DNA of 64,000 bases from Antiquaquibacter soli (GTDB lineage: Bacteria > Actinomycetota > Actinomycetes > Actinomycetales > Microbacteriaceae): positions 62,001 through 126,000 of the forward strand of contig NZ_JAUQUB010000005.1 of NCBI RefSeq assembly GCF_030580675.1, given 5' to 3'. The position numbers were made by a program, and so were the translations under genes. The notes beneath the pieces are model-generated. The model ran no database searches. It had not been told where the DNA came from and saw nothing but the letters and a program-made list of their open reading frames with translations. Positions 1-10,877 of the stretch are shown here, one piece after another. Position 1 is the stretch's first letter. Every line of letters starts with the position of its first letter.

Positions 1-690
1 CAAGTTCGCCGACCAGTGGCGGCCGTCGACGGGCGCCGCGTCATCCACCCGCACGGTCCTCGACCAGAAGTGGGCCGCGCCCGGAGCGCCCGCCGCGCTC
101 GCGGGTAACGCGCAGTACGTGCCCCTGAACGAGGATGGCTCGTTCACGGCCACGCTGAACGTCGCCGTCGGCACGTCGGCCAACCCGAACTACGGCATCT
201 ACACGTACCCCGCGAGCGGCGCCGTCAATGCGGCTGAGGAGCTCTACACACCGATCACTTTCCGCACTCCGAGCATCTCGGTCTCGCAGACGGACGGCTT
301 CGACCCGGCCGCGACGACGCAGGTGACGGTCACAGGCTCGGGCTTCACGGCAGCGGGCAACCTCGGCACGAGGCCGCCGCTCTCCGGCATCCCGGCGGGT
401 GTCTACGTGGTGTTCGGCAAGTTCGCCGACCAGTGGCGGCCGTCGACGGGCGCCGCGTCATCCACCCGCACTGTGCTCGACCAGAAGTGGGCCGCGCCGG
501 GGGCTCCGGCGGCGCTCGCGGGCAACGCTCAGTACGTGCCCCTGAACGCCGACGGAACCTTCACCGCCACACTGAACATCGCCCCAGGCACGTCGGCGAA
601 TGCCAACTACGGTATCTACACCTACCCCGCGAGCGGAGCGGTCAACCCGGCGGAGGAACTGTACGTGCCCGTCACGTTCGCCGTTCCGGC
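1..690 (+). repeat. In-frame 417-bp tandem repeat inside the HtaA protein gene
   Basis: Bases from 1 onward match bases from 418 onward almost exactly (the first 55 bases are identical), giving a period of 417 bp or 139 codons. The repeat encodes a module with D-Q-W-R-P-S-T-G and Y-G-I-Y-T-Y-P motifs that precedes the Ig-like domains. The near-identity of DNA, including third bases, points to recent duplication or ongoing conversion. Confidence 0.85.
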
Positions 691-3580
691 CACCGCGACC
701 ACGACGACGCTGAGCGCGCCCGCGAGCATCCTCGTAGGGGACACGGTGTCGCTCACCGCCACGGTCGCGCCGGCTGCGGCGGGCACCGTGACGTTCTTCG
801 CCGGATCGACCGAGCTCGGCTCACACGACGTGACAGCCGACTCCGCAACCGTCACTCAGTCCTTCGCGCCTGACGCAGCCGGCGTCGTCACCCTCCGCGC
901 CGAGTTCGAGCCGGCCGACGCCGACGCGTTCGCCGCGTCGAGCGACGAGCAGGAGGTCACGGTCACCGAGCCGACGGTCGAGGAGCCTGAGGCGACCGCT
1001 CTGGACCTCACCGCCTCTCCGTCCGCGGGGGCTTCGGTCGGCTCGACCGTGTCGCTCTCCGCGACCGTCACCCCGGCGGCTGCGGGAACGGTGGCGTTCT
1101 CGGTCGGCGGCACCGTCATCGCGACCGCGCCGGTGACCGCCGAGTCCGCCACGGCGACGGCGGAGTTCGTTCCGACGGCCGCGGGCACGCTCGGGATCGC
1201 GGCACAATTCACGCCGACGGATGCCGCGGCCTTCGACCCCTCGCAGGACTCCCTCGAGTACTCCGTGACCGCCGCCCCTGCGGCCACCGGTCTCGAGTGG
1301 GGCGTCAAGGAGTCCTTCCGCACCTACGTCACCGGTCCGATCGCGCACGGCACGATCACGACCCTCGGCGACGCGGGACGCCGCGGTGACCTCTTCACCT
1401 TCGCGGCCACCACGGGCGGCACGTTCTCCGGAGCGACCGGTACCGGCACCGCGCTGTACAGCGGCGGGGTGAACTTCTTCGGCCACGCGGGTGCGCTCGA
1501 CCTGACGCTCTCCGACCCGAGCATCCGCGTCGACTCCGCGTCGAGCGCGGTGCTCCTGCTGTCCGTCGACGGCGGCGAGGCGATCCCGTTCGCGACCCTC
1601 GATCTGGCCTCCGCGAGCCGCACGTCCAGCGATGACACGATCACGTGGGCCGGCGCGCCAGCCTCGCTCACCGCTGAGGGCGCCGCGGCGTTCACCGTGG
1701 GCGGGTACACGGCGGGCACGGCGCTCGACCCGGTGACCTTCGTCGTGACGGCGCCGAGCACGGGCCCCGAGCCGGTCGCCACCTCGGTCGCTTTCTCGGC
1801 GACTCCTGCGGGCGGCACCACCGTCGGCGGCGCCGTGACGCTCACCGCGACCGTGACGCCGTCGGCCGCCGGCACCGTCACCTTCCGCTCCGGCTCGACG
1901 GTACTCGGCTCGCGCCCGGTGACGTCGGGCTCCTCCACGGCGACGCTCGCCTTCACCGCCACGACCGCGGGCATCGCCACGCTGCGGGCGGACTTTGTGC
2001 CCAGCGACTCTGCCGCGTTCCTCGGCTCCGCGGCCACGCTCGACTACTCGGTGACCGCACCCGCGGTCGCGGCCGGTTCGTTGCGCTGGGGTGTCAAGTC
2101 CTCGTTCCGGTCCTACGTCACGGGCGGCATCGCCCAGGGTGCGATCACCACGAGCGGCGCTGGGGTCGACGGTGGCGAGTTCGTCTTCGGCCAGTCCACG
2201 GGCGGCTCGTTCTCGCCGGCGACCGGAACGGGAACCTCGAACTACTCCGGGTCGGTGCGCTTCACCGGGCACTCCGGCCTGCTCGACCTGACGCTCGCGA
2301 ACCCGGTGGTGAGCATCCAGTCGTCCTCGACCGCGATGCTCCTCGTGTCGGTCGACGGCGGCGCCCCCGTCCCCTTCGCCACGCTCGACCTGAGCGCCGG
2401 GTCGTACAGCACGGCAGGCAACGCGGTCGGGTGGTCGGGAGTGCCGGCATCCCTGACGAGCGCGGGCGCGTCGGCGTTCTCCCTCGACGGCGCCAACTTC
2501 TATGCGCCGGGAACCGCCCTCGATCCGGTGAGCTTCGTCATCGGCTCGCCGAGCTCGGGTGGTTCCGGGACGCAGACCGTGAGCGCCTACGCCGGGCCCC
2601 GTGAGCCGGCCGCGACGCCGCCGTCGAGCGAGGGCATCACGGTGCTGAACCCCGACGAGGTCGTCGCGGGCGGCGAGATCTCGATCCGCGCCGAGGGCTT
2701 CGAGCCGAACGAGGAGGAGATCCTCGTCGTGATCTACTCCGACCCCGTTGTGCTCGATCGGGATGCGCGTGCCGACGCGAACGGCGTCGTGACGTGGTCC
2801 GGCCGCCTCCCGAGCACGCTCACCGGCACCCACACCCTGACCCTGCAGGGCAGTGTGGACCGCGGCGTCGTGCTCGACATCCCCGCGCGCATCGCGCTCG
2901 CGGCCACCGGCTGCACGGTCGAGTCCTCGACTCTGTCGTGGGGCTTCAAGGAGTCGTTCCGCAGCTACATCTCCGGCTCGATCGCCAACGGGGAGTGGAC
3001 CGTCGCGGGCGGCACGACCTACGAGACTCCGCACTTCGGCTGGGCCGACGGCGACGGGTCGTACGACGCGGAGACGGGGGAGGGAGTGGTGGCCTTCGTG
3101 GGCTCGATCACGTTCACCGGCCACGGCGGCATCCTCAACACCACGGTCGCCAACCCGCGGCTGCAGTTCGTCGACGCCGACACCGCCATCCTCCTGCTCG
3201 ACGTGAGCGGCACCACCCAGGAGGGCACCGCCGTCGACGCGCCCGGCGTGGAGTTCGCGGAGCTGGACCTCTCAGGCGCCACCGAGCTCGTCGACGGAGT
3301 GCTGACCGTGACGGATGCCCCTGCCGTGCTGCTTCCCGCCGGCGCCGAGGCCTTCGGCACCTACGAGACCGGGGAGGCCTTCGACCCGGTGTCCGCGGAG
3401 CTCGTGCTCGCGAGCGGCTGCGAAGTCGTGGCCGCTCCCGAGGAGCAGCCGGTGGATGACTCTCCCGCCGACGACGCGCAGCCCGTGGGCTGGTGGGTGT
3501 GGGCGATCGCGATCGCCGCGCTCCTCGCGCTCGTCGTCGCGATCGTGGTCTTGGTGCTGCGCCGCCGCACCGCGGAGTAA
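2..3580 (+). CDS. HtaA-domain cell-surface heme-binding protein (5' end outside the window)
   Basis: The frame is open from base 2, so the signal peptide and true start lie upstream; 1192 residues are visible. The order is: a 139-residue repeat (one partial and one full copy), then Ig-like Big_3-type domains near 690-970, 990-1270 and 1780-2050, and three HtaA domains starting near 1291, 2080 and 2932. Each HtaA copy opens with a W-G-x-K-x-S-F-R-x-Y motif. The protein ends in a hydrophobic segment (about 3490-3565) followed by RRR, a stop-transfer anchor. HtaA domains bind heme at the cell surface in corynebacteria and pass it to HmuT. The convergent neighbour is an HmuT-like protein, which supports a heme-uptake role. 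The heme ligands themselves were not checked. Confidence 0.9.
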   Translation, partial: KFADQWRPSTGAASSTRTVLDQKWAAPGAPAALAGNAQYVPLNEDGSFTATLNVAVGTSANPNYGIYTYPASGAVNAAEELYTPITFRTPSISVSQTDGFDPAATTQVTVTGSGFTAAGNLGTRPPLSGIPAGVYVVFGKFADQWRPSTGAASSTRTVLDQKWAAPGAPAALAGNAQYVPLNADGTFTATLNIAPGTSANANYGIYTYPASGAVNPAEELYVPVTFAVPATATTTTLSAPASILVGDTVSLTATVAPAAAGTVTFFAGSTELGSHDVTADSATVTQSFAPDAAGVVTLRAEFEPADADAFAASSDEQEVTVTEPTVEEPEATALDLTASPSAGASVGSTVSLSATVTPAAAGTVAFSVGGTVIATAPVTAESATATAEFVPTAAGTLGIAAQFTPTDAAAFDPSQDSLEYSVTAAPAATGLEWGVKESFRTYVTGPIAHGTITTLGDAGRRGDLFTFAATTGGTFSGATGTGTALYSGGVNFFGHAGALDLTLSDPSIRVDSASSAVLLLSVDGGEAIPFATLDLASASRTSSDDTITWAGAPASLTAEGAAAFTVGGYTAGTALDPVTFVVTAPSTGPEPVATSVAFSATPAGGTTVGGAVTLTATVTPSAAGTVTFRSGSTVLGSRPVTSGSSTATLAFTATTAGIATLRADFVPSDSAAFLGSAATLDYSVTAPAVAAGSLRWGVKSSFRSYVTGGIAQGAITTSGAGVDGGEFVFGQSTGGSFSPATGTGTSNYSGSVRFTGHSGLLDLTLANPVVSIQSSSTAMLLVSVDGGAPVPFATLDLSAGSYSTAGNAVGWSGVPASLTSAGASAFSLDGANFYAPGTALDPVSFVIGSPSSGGSGTQTVSAYAGPREPAATPPSSEGITVLNPDEVVAGGEISIRAEGFEPNEEEILVVIYSDPVVLDRDARADANGVVTWSGRLPSTLTGTHTLTLQGSVDRGVVLDIPARIALAATGCTVESSTLSWGFKESFRSYISGSIANGEWTVAGGTTYETPHFGWADGDGSYDAETGEGVVAFVGSITFTGHGGILNTTVANPRLQFVDADTAILLLDVSGTTQEGTAVDAPGVEFAELDLSGATELVDGVLTVTDAPAVLLPAGAEAFGTYETGEAFDPVSAELVLASGCEVVAAPEEQPVDDSPADDAQPVGWWVWAIAIAALLALVVAIVVLVLRRRTAE

Positions 3581-3590
3581 CCCGCACGGC

Positions 3591-3631
3591 ACGAGGGCCC
3601 CCGACCGGCTGATCCGGGTGGGGGCCCTCGT
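3591..3631. terminator. Bidirectional terminator between htaA-like gene and hmuT
   Basis: Arms acgagggcccc and ggggccctcgt form an 11-bp perfect stem between two convergent genes. No long T tract follows on either side. Confidence 0.7.
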
Positions 3632-3640
3632 CGTTCGGGG

Positions 3641-4750
3641 CTACTGGCCGGGGGCGTAGATCGCGCGCGCGAGTGCGTCGAGCACCCCGGCGGTGCGGGG
3701 TCCGAAGCTCAGGATGTCCCCGTCCGCCATGTCGACGAAGCGGCGGTGCTGACCGGCGGCGGTCAGGGCGATCGCCGGCTTGGAGGCGAGCAGTCCGTCG
3801 ACGCCGTCGACGCTCGCGAGGCCGTCGGTCATCACGAGGATGAGGTCGGGGTTCGCGGCGACCATGGCTTCGTCCGTCATCGGCCGCGAACCGGAGAAGC
3901 CGAGCTCGGCCGCGACGTCGACACCCCCGAGCGAGGTGATGAGCACGTCGGCGCCGGACTCCGCCCCGAAGAGGTAGTAGATGCCGCTCGATCCGCGCAA
4001 GTAGAGGAAGAGCATCCGCAACGGCTCCCCGGCGGGCACGATCTCGGCGATCTCGGCGACCTTCGCCTCGATGCCGGAGACGAGCTGCCCCGCGAGCTCC
4101 TCGCCGGCGGCAGGCGCGCCGAGCGCCGCGGACACCTGGCGGGCGAGTTCCCCGACCCCGTCGATCGACGGGTCGGTATCGACGAAGACCACGGCGATCC
4201 CCGCATCGCGCAACTGCAGCACGACGTCGATCGGGCCGATCGTGCCGTCCGTGATGACGACGTCGGGTCGCAGCGCGAGGATCGCCTCACTGTTGACAGT
4301 GTGGCCGCTCGAGGTGACGACCGGCAGGTCGGCGGCCTCCGCGAAGGTGGTGGAGATGTCGCGGCCCACGACCGATCCGCCGAGCCCGAGCCCGAAGACG
4401 GTCGCCGCGATCGAGCCGGAGAGGTCCATCGGGATGATCCGGTCGGTCGTCGTCACGGTGACCTCGCGGTCGCCGTCAAGGTCGTGGGACGTGACGGTCA
4501 CCGGCAGGTTCTGCTCGGGAGCCGGGAGCGCCGGGATGCCCGAATCCGCGAGCACCGCGGTCGATTCGCCGACGTAGGAGCGCGGGTCGTCGAGTACGTC
4601 GAGCTGGGAGAGCGGCACCGAGGGGTCGCCGGTGGTCGTGGGACTCGTGGTCGCGGCGGGCGCCGTCGTCGCGCAGCCACCGAGGGCGACGAGAAGGGCC
4701 GCCCCCGCCGTTGCGGCCAGCACGGCGGAGAGTCTCGAGCGGGTGCGCAT
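3641..4750 (-). CDS. hmuT: HmuT-like heme ABC transporter substrate-binding lipoprotein
   Basis: The 369-residue product has an N-terminal lipoprotein signal (hydrophobic stretch, then a lipobox ending L-G-G-C), so it is lipid-anchored outside the membrane. It then shows a periplasmic-binding-protein fold of the FepB/BtuF type, with the H-T-V-N-S-E-A-I-L-A-L-R-P-D segment and a late L-L-A-S-K-P-A-I segment typical of HmuT proteins. An in-frame TTG lies three codons upstream, but the ATG at 4750 is preferred. No permease or ATPase gene adjoins it; in related genomes hmuUV usually follow. A DtxR-type box sits 27 nt upstream, consistent with iron repression. Heme as ligand is inferred from family and from the HtaA neighbour. 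Confidence 0.82.
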   Translation of the reverse strand: MRTRSRLSAVLAATAGAALLVALGGCATTAPAATTSPTTTGDPSVPLSQLDVLDDPRSYVGESTAVLADSGIPALPAPEQNLPVTVTSHDLDGDREVTVTTTDRIIPMDLSGSIAATVFGLGLGGSVVGRDISTTFAEAADLPVVTSSGHTVNSEAILALRPDVVITDGTIGPIDVVLQLRDAGIAVVFVDTDPSIDGVGELARQVSAALGAPAAGEELAGQLVSGIEAKVAEIAEIVPAGEPLRMLFLYLRGSSGIYYLFGAESGADVLITSLGGVDVAAELGFSGSRPMTDEAMVAANPDLILVMTDGLASVDGVDGLLASKPAIALTAAGQHRRFVDMADGDILSFGPRTAGVLDALARAIYAPGQ

Positions 4751-4776
4751 GGGGGCCAATCGGTCGGAGCAAGTAC

Positions 4777-4790
4777 TTAGGCGATCCTAA
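4777..4790. promoter_or_regulatory. DtxR/IdeR iron-box-like site upstream of hmuT
   Basis: TTAGG-CGAT-CCTAA matches the first 14 positions of the DtxR/IdeR consensus (TTAGGTTAGCCTAACCTAA) at both 5-bp conserved arms. It lies between hmuT and the divergent DUF3263 gene. A DtxR protein with a full set of metal ligands is encoded at 23542-24234. Confidence 0.55.
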
Positions 4791-4893
4791 CTCGTGCGCG
4801 ATCAGCGGCAGCCGGGAATGCGTCGTCGCCCGCGAGGCTGCCCGGATGCCGTGTCCCGGGGCCCTATGCTGGGCGCGACCACCGGGAGGAACA

Positions 4894-5202
4894 GTGGGCG
4901 CGCAGCCGCAGCACGAGCAGGAGCCGGAGTCCGGGCTCTCCGACCGTGACGCGCGCATCCTCGACTTCGAGCGCCGCTGGTGGACGCACGCGGGAGCGAA
5001 GGAGGAGGCCATCCGCTCCGAGTTCGCACTCAGCGCGGCCCGCTATTATCAACTGCTGAACGCGGTGATCGATACGCCCGAAGCGGTGCGACACGATCCG
5101 ATGCTGGTGAGGAGACTGCTCCGGGCGCGCGACGCTCGCACGAGCGCCCGAGCCGCCAGGGCGTTCAGGATCCCCGCCTCCGACGAAGAATCGAACGACT
5201 GA
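4894..5202 (+). CDS. DUF3263 family protein
   Basis: The 102-residue protein has the DUF3263 core (D-F-E-R-x-W-W, then A-R-Y-Y-Q-x-L-N followed by D-P-x-L-V-R-R-L). This small actinobacterial family looks like a helix-turn-helix protein and has no assigned biochemical role. The GTG at 4894 is chosen because a GGGAGG ribosome site precedes it; the reading frame is open further upstream. A TATGCT -10 candidate is at 4865-4870. The gene is followed after 3 nt by the LytR_C-domain gene, and the same pairing is common in Microbacteriaceae. Confidence 0.85.
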   Translation: MGAQPQHEQEPESGLSDRDARILDFERRWWTHAGAKEEAIRSEFALSAARYYQLLNAVIDTPEAVRHDPMLVRRLLRARDARTSARAARAFRIPASDEESND

Positions 5203-5205
5203 GCT

Positions 5206-5793
5206 ATGGCCTCATACCCTAAGGACCGCTTCGACGAGCTGCCCGCGGACCTGCAGCGCGTCGGCGCCCACCGCGGCCCCCGACCGCGCGGCCGCGGCTG
5301 GATCATCGTCGCGTGGTCTGCCCTCGCGACCGGTCTGCTCGTATTCGGAGGCCTCTTCGGCATCAGCAAGTTCCTCAACATCGACCTCGAGATCGGGCTC
5401 TTCCCCGTCGCGGAGACCCCGACTCCGACCCCCACCCCCACGCCCACGATGGACCCGCTCGACCCGACGGCTCTCGACCCGGCCCGGGCGATCACGGTGA
5501 CCGTGCTCAACGGCACTCCGATCGTCGGCCTGCAGAACACGGTGGGGCAGCAGCTCGCGGCGCTCGGCTGGCCCGTCCTCACGATGGCGAACGCGTCGGC
5601 GAACGATGTCGAGAAGACCTACGTCTACTACAGCGACCCGCTGAACGAGGATGTCGCACGTGGTCTCGTCGTCTCGATGGGCAAGGGCGACATCCGGCTC
5701 GTGTCGCCGGAGACGTTCCCCGGAGCGCCGATCACGATCGTGCTCGGCGCCGACGAGGAGACCCCCGCCGACGAGGAGACGCCGGCGCCGTAA
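5206..5793 (+). CDS. LytR C-terminal-domain membrane protein
   Basis: The 195-residue protein has a basic N-terminus, one transmembrane helix (about residues 35-60), a P-T-P-T linker and a LytR_C domain (I-T-V-T-V-L-N-G-T at the start, then N-T-V-G-Q-Q-L). LytR_C domains occur as tails of LCP cell-wall ligases or alone; here there is no LCP catalytic domain. It is probably an envelope protein with its domain outside the membrane. It follows the DUF3263 gene by 3 nt, so the two are likely co-transcribed. The C-terminus is acidic (repeated D-E-E-T-P). Confidence 0.8.
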   Translation: MASYPKDRFDELPADLQRVGAHRGPRPRGRGWIIVAWSALATGLLVFGGLFGISKFLNIDLEIGLFPVAETPTPTPTPTPTMDPLDPTALDPARAITVTVLNGTPIVGLQNTVGQQLAALGWPVLTMANASANDVEKTYVYYSDPLNEDVARGLVVSMGKGDIRLVSPETFPGAPITIVLGADEETPADEETPAP

Positions 5794-5912
5794 CCGGCCC
5801 GACCGGCCTCGAAATCGCTCGCCGTTTAACGGGCGTGTTACGGCCGTGTTTAACTTTCCCGCCCAGGCCCGTTCTGGCCTTTTCTGCCCGCTTCCGCCCT
5901 GTTCTGCTCGGC

Positions 5913-5918
5913 TACCAT
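5913..5918 (+). promoter_or_regulatory. Candidate -10 box for the cold-shock gene
   Basis: TACCAT fits the TANNNT pattern and would give a leader of roughly 48 nt before the ATG at 5973. Two direct copies of GTTTAAC (5824-5830 and 5848-5854) lie further upstream; their meaning is unknown. Confidence 0.4.
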
Positions 5919-5972
5919 CTGGAACTGGTTGCCCCCTCAGGCCACCGCAGCAATCACAGCAGGGAGTAACAC

Positions 5973-6176
5973 ATGGCGAACGGAACCGTGAAGTGGTTCA
6001 ACGCTGAGAAGGGCTACGGCTTCATCACCGTCGACGGCGGCGGACAGGACGTCTTCGTGCACTACTCGGCCATCGATATGGCCGGCTACAAGGTGCTCGA
6101 GGAGGGCCAGCAGGTCGTCTTCGAGGTCGGCACCGGCTCGAAGGGCCCGCAGGCCGAATCGGTCAAGCTGGCCTAG
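5973..6176 (+). CDS. CspA-family cold-shock protein
   Basis: The 67-residue protein is a single cold-shock domain with the RNA-binding motifs K-G-Y-G-F-I (RNP1) and V-F-V-H-Y (RNP2). The length is normal for actinobacterial CspA. It binds single-stranded nucleic acid and acts as an RNA chaperone. A GGGAG ribosome site precedes the ATG. It is monocistronic, with a strong hairpin directly after it. Confidence 0.95.
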   Translation: MANGTVKWFNAEKGYGFITVDGGGQDVFVHYSAIDMAGYKVLEEGQQVVFEVGTGSKGPQAESVKLA

Positions 6177-6194
6177 TCGCCCCACAGTCACCTG

Positions 6195-6214
6195 CGCCGC
6201 CCCTCGGGGCGGCG
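6195..6214 (+). terminator. Terminator after cspA
   Basis: A perfect GC-rich hairpin (cgccgccc, short loop, gggcggcg) follows the stop codon by about 18 nt, with a T-rich stretch after it. Confidence 0.75.
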
Positions 6215-6243
6215 TTCGTGCTTTCCGCCCTCCTTCGTGCTTT

Positions 6244-6270
6244 CTTGCACTCCCCAGGGTCGAGTGCTAG
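6244..6270 (+). promoter_or_regulatory. Upstream CIRCE operator (HrcA site 1)
   Basis: CTTGCACTC, nine bases, GAGTGCTAG. The GCACTC/GAGTGC core and 9-bp spacer match the CIRCE consensus TTAGCACTC-N9-GAGTGCTAA. A -35-like TTGCAC (6245-6250) and -10-like TAGTTT (6268-6273), 17 bp apart, overlap the site. Confidence 0.8.
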
Positions 6271-6278
6271 TTTTTCCT

Positions 6279-6305
6279 TTGGCACTCGCGCGTTTCGAGT
6301 GCTAA
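6279..6305 (+). promoter_or_regulatory. Downstream CIRCE operator (HrcA site 2)
   Basis: TTGGCACTC, nine bases, GAGTGCTAA: one mismatch from the CIRCE consensus. It lies 43 nt before the groEL start, so it would be in the 5' leader. HrcA repression of groEL under non-stress conditions is the expected control. The hrcA gene is not in this window. Confidence 0.92.
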
Positions 6306-7976
<1,671 letters not shown>

Positions 7977-7992
7977 GTCCGACTGGCGCACG

Positions 7993-8029
7993 AGAAGCGG
8001 CCGGTCTCCCTCGGGAGGCCGGCCGCTTC
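7993..8029. terminator. Bidirectional terminator, groEL / WXG100 gene
   Basis: A long hairpin (gaagcggccgg with its complement ccggccgcttc, plus inner ctcc/ggag) lies between convergent genes. Confidence 0.8.
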
Positions 8030-8035
8030 CTTGTT

Positions 8036-8326
8036 CTAGCGCTGGAACAGGCGGGCGTTCGAGCTCTCGATCTCGGCGTACTGCTGACCCGCGTGGCCGA
8101 GAGCCTGGCTGATCGCGCCGAGGTTCTCCTCCACGCGCTGCTGGGTCGACTTCCACTCGTTCACGACGGCCGAGAAGGCCGAAGCCGCCTGCCCCGTCCA
8201 CGAGCCCTCCAGTGCGGAGAGCTGGCCGTAGAGACCGGCGACCTCCGCCTGGATCCGAGCGATCGTGCCGCGGGCGGCGCCGGTCGCGTTGAGCACTGCT
8301 TCACTGTCAACTTGGTATCGCGTCAT
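8036..8326 (-). CDS. WXG100-family (ESAT-6-like) protein
   Basis: The 96-residue protein is all-helical with the W-T-G turn (G-S-W-T-G-Q-A-A) near residue 43, the hallmark of WXG100 proteins exported by type VII secretion. The ATG at 8326 gives the usual length; the frame is open upstream but those codons are not WXG-like. No EssC/EccC ATPase or partner is nearby, so any secretion machinery is elsewhere. The position beside groEL is common in Microbacteriaceae. Confidence 0.9.
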   Translation of the reverse strand: MTRYQVDSEAVLNATGAARGTIARIQAEVAGLYGQLSALEGSWTGQAASAFSAVVNEWKSTQQRVEENLGAISQALGHAGQQYAEIESSNARLFQR

Positions 8327-8366
8327 GGGGTGACGGTAGCTCCGCGGCGGGGGAGCGAGCGGGCTG

Positions 8367-10073
8367 TCAGGAGGCCGTGGGAGCGGGCGCGGCATCCGTT
8401 CCGCTGGGGAGGAGGGGAAGCAGGACCCGGAAGGTCGCCCCGCCACCGGGGGTCTCGACGACCTCGACCTCTCCGTGGTGCGCATCGACGATCGCGGCGA
8501 CAATGGCGAGCCCCAGCCCGCTCCCGCCGGTCTCGCGAGCGCGCGAGGTGTCCGCGCGCCAGAAGCGCTGGAAGATCTTCGACCGGATCTGCGGCGGGAT
8601 GCCCTCGCCGTGGTCGATGACCGCGAGCACCGCCCTCGAGCTCGCGCGCTCCACCCCGACGCCGATCTCGATGGGGGAGCCGTCGGGCGTGAACCGCATG
8701 GCGTTGCCGAGCAGGTTGGCGAGCACCTGGCGGATCTTGTTCTCCTCCGCAGAGACCACGGCGCGCAGCGCGGCCGCCGGAGGCTCGGGCAGCGTCAACG
8801 ACACCGCGAGCTCCGCGGGCCGCGGGGGGCGCGTGCGGCGGGCGAGCCGTCGCAGCGCTCCGGCGAACGCGATCGGGCCGGTAGCGAGCGCGGCGACGCC
8901 GCGCGATGGCGTCGCGGGGGAGGAGGGCAGCTCGAGCACTCGGGTGGGCGGGGTCGGATCATCCGCCGTTGCCGACTCCGGGGCAGGACCCGGCGCCTCG
9001 TCCTCGAGTCCGATGACGGTGACCACTCGGCCGGGCGACGAGGCCATCGCGTCGAGGGCGGCGTCGTTGGCGAGCGGGACGAGGTCGACCGGGGCGAGCT
9101 GCAGCGGCTTCGTCTCATCCAGTCGGGCCAGCTCGAGGAGGTCCTCGACGAGCCCGCCCATCCTGATCGCCTCCTTCTCGATGCGCTCCATCGCCTGCGC
9201 GACGTCCTCGGGCTTGGTGAGTGCCCCCATGCGGTAGAGCTCCGCGTAGCCGCGCACGGAGACGAGGGGGGTGCGCAACTCGTGGCTCGCGTCACCGACG
9301 AAGCGACGCATCTGCTCGATCGTCTTCGCGCGATCGGCGAAGGCGCGGTCGATGCGGGAGAGCATGGAGTTGAGGGAGCGGTTGAGCCGGCCGACCTCGG
9401 TGTTGGGCGTCGCGCCGGAGAGGCGCTGGCTGAAGTCGCCGCCCGCGAATCGCGCCGCCGTCGCCTCGACCTCGCGCAGGGGCGCGAACGTCGAGGTGAC
9501 GAGCAGGCGGGTGAGGGCACCGCCGACGATGACGACGGTGAGGCCGAAGAACAGGAAGATCGCCGCGTAGCGCGCGACGATCGCGTTGGTGTCCTTGAGG
9601 TCGATGCCGATGACGACGGAGAAGTACTCGGTGCCCGATCGGTTGGTCGCCGGGTAGGCGCCGATGCGCCACTGGCCGCCGGGCTCCGTGCTCGCGACGG
9701 TGATCTCGTCGTCGAGCTGGCTCACCCGGTGGAGGGTGAGGTCGGAGACGTCGGGGTGGGCGGAGTCGGTGGGACGGTTGCTGCACACCGTCGACCCGTT
9801 GGCGTCGATGATCGCGAGGTAGAGGTCGTTGGGCAACTGCGAGACCGAGCAGCGTGCCGTCTCGCCCGATCCCACGGGGGCGATCTCGCCCTCGTCGAGC
9901 TTGGCGGCCGCGGCGCCGATCTTGTTGTCGACCTCGTCCTGCAGGTACCCGCGGAGCACGGCCATGGTCCCCACGCCCGCCACGATCAGGCCGGCCGTCA
10001 GGAGCAGTACCGTGACGCCGGTGACCTTGGTGCGCAGGGAGACACGGTTCCACCACTCCGCGAGCTCATGCAT
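8367..10073 (-). CDS. Sensor histidine kinase
   Basis: The 568-residue membrane kinase has TM1 (about 15-40), an extracytoplasmic domain, TM2 (about 168-192), a HAMP domain, a HisKA domain with phospho-acceptor H264 (S-H-E-L-R-T-P-L), and a HATPase with N-box N-L-L-G-N-A-M, G1 box D-H-G-E-G-I-P and G2 box G-G-S-G-L-G-L-A. An extra proline/alanine-rich stretch of about 80 residues sits between HisKA and HATPase, longer than usual. It lies 12 nt after its response regulator, so the pair form one operon. The signal is not identifiable. Confidence 0.93.
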   Translation of the reverse strand: MHELAEWWNRVSLRTKVTGVTVLLLTAGLIVAGVGTMAVLRGYLQDEVDNKIGAAAAKLDEGEIAPVGSGETARCSVSQLPNDLYLAIIDANGSTVCSNRPTDSAHPDVSDLTLHRVSQLDDEITVASTEPGGQWRIGAYPATNRSGTEYFSVVIGIDLKDTNAIVARYAAIFLFFGLTVVIVGGALTRLLVTSTFAPLREVEATAARFAGGDFSQRLSGATPNTEVGRLNRSLNSMLSRIDRAFADRAKTIEQMRRFVGDASHELRTPLVSVRGYAELYRMGALTKPEDVAQAMERIEKEAIRMGGLVEDLLELARLDETKPLQLAPVDLVPLANDAALDAMASSPGRVVTVIGLEDEAPGPAPESATADDPTPPTRVLELPSSPATPSRGVAALATGPIAFAGALRRLARRTRPPRPAELAVSLTLPEPPAAALRAVVSAEENKIRQVLANLLGNAMRFTPDGSPIEIGVGVERASSRAVLAVIDHGEGIPPQIRSKIFQRFWRADTSRARETGGSGLGLAIVAAIVDAHHGEVEVVETPGGGATFRVLLPLLPSGTDAAPAPTAS

Positions 10074-10085
10074 CGTCAGAGAAGA

Positions 10086-10775
10086 CTACTTCGCGGCTTT
10101 GAGCATGTACCCGAAACCGCGCTTGGTCTGGATGACGGGCTCCTCCGTGAACTGGTCGAGCTTGCGGCGCAGGTAGGAGATGTAGCTCTCCACGATGCCG
10201 GCGTCGCCGTTGAAGTCGTACTCCCACACGTGGTCGAGGATCTGGGCCTTCGAGAGCACGCGGTTGGGGTTGAGCATGAGGTAGCGCAGGAGCTTGAACT
10301 CGGTGGGGCTCAGCTCGACCGCCTCGCTGCCGACCGTGACCTCGTGGGTGTCCTGGTCCATGGTGAGCTCGCCGGCGCGGATGATCGCCTCCTCGTCGTC
10401 CTGCATGGTGCGGCGCAGGATCGCCTTGATGCGGGCGACGATCTCGTCGAGCGAGAACGGCTTGGTGACGTAGTCGTCTCCGCCGACGGTAAGGCCGGTG
10501 ATCTTGTCCTCGGTGTCGTCTTTCGCCGTGAGGAAGAGGATGGGGGCGGTGTAGCCGGATGCCCGCAGCCGCTTGGTCACGCCGAAGCCGTTCATGTCGG
10601 GCAGCATGACGTCGAGGATGATGAGGTCGGGCTCCTCCTCGAGTACCGCGGAGATCGCCTGGGCGCCGTTGCCGACGGCGCGAACCGCGAACCCCGCGAA
10701 GCGAAGGCTCGTGGTGAGCAGGTCGCGGATGTTGGGCTCGTCGTCGACGATGAGAATCTTGGGTCCTTCAGCCAT
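10086..10775 (-). CDS. OmpR/PhoB-family response regulator
   Basis: The 229-residue protein has a receiver domain with acidic pair D11/D12, phospho-acceptor D55 and K105, followed by a winged-helix DNA-binding domain ending in the usual V-I-Q-T-K-R-G-F-G-Y-M. It partners the kinase encoded just downstream. The ATG at 10775 gives M-A-E-G-P-K-I-L-I-V-D-D; an in-frame ATG three codons upstream is also possible. The long open frame upstream is a shadow of the gene on the other strand. Resembles TcrA/TrcR-type regulators, but the target genes cannot be read here. Confidence 0.93.
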   Translation of the reverse strand: MAEGPKILIVDDEPNIRDLLTTSLRFAGFAVRAVGNGAQAISAVLEEEPDLIILDVMLPDMNGFGVTKRLRASGYTAPILFLTAKDDTEDKITGLTVGGDDYVTKPFSLDEIVARIKAILRRTMQDDEEAIIRAGELTMDQDTHEVTVGSEAVELSPTEFKLLRYLMLNPNRVLSKAQILDHVWEYDFNGDAGIVESYISYLRRKLDQFTEEPVIQTKRGFGYMLKAAK

Positions 10776-10877
10776 GCCACACATTCTCTGATAGTTGTCT
10801 GGAACTTTTCTGGGAGCGATGTGGATGTCGAGTGAGCCCGGGCTGAGAGGGGGGGGGTGCCCGGTAGCCTGAGGGGC

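Noticed and set aside
821-3124. 767-residue minus-strand frame opposite the HtaA gene
   Set aside because: Arg/Gly-rich composition typical of a GC-rich antisense shadow; plus-strand frame has clear domains.
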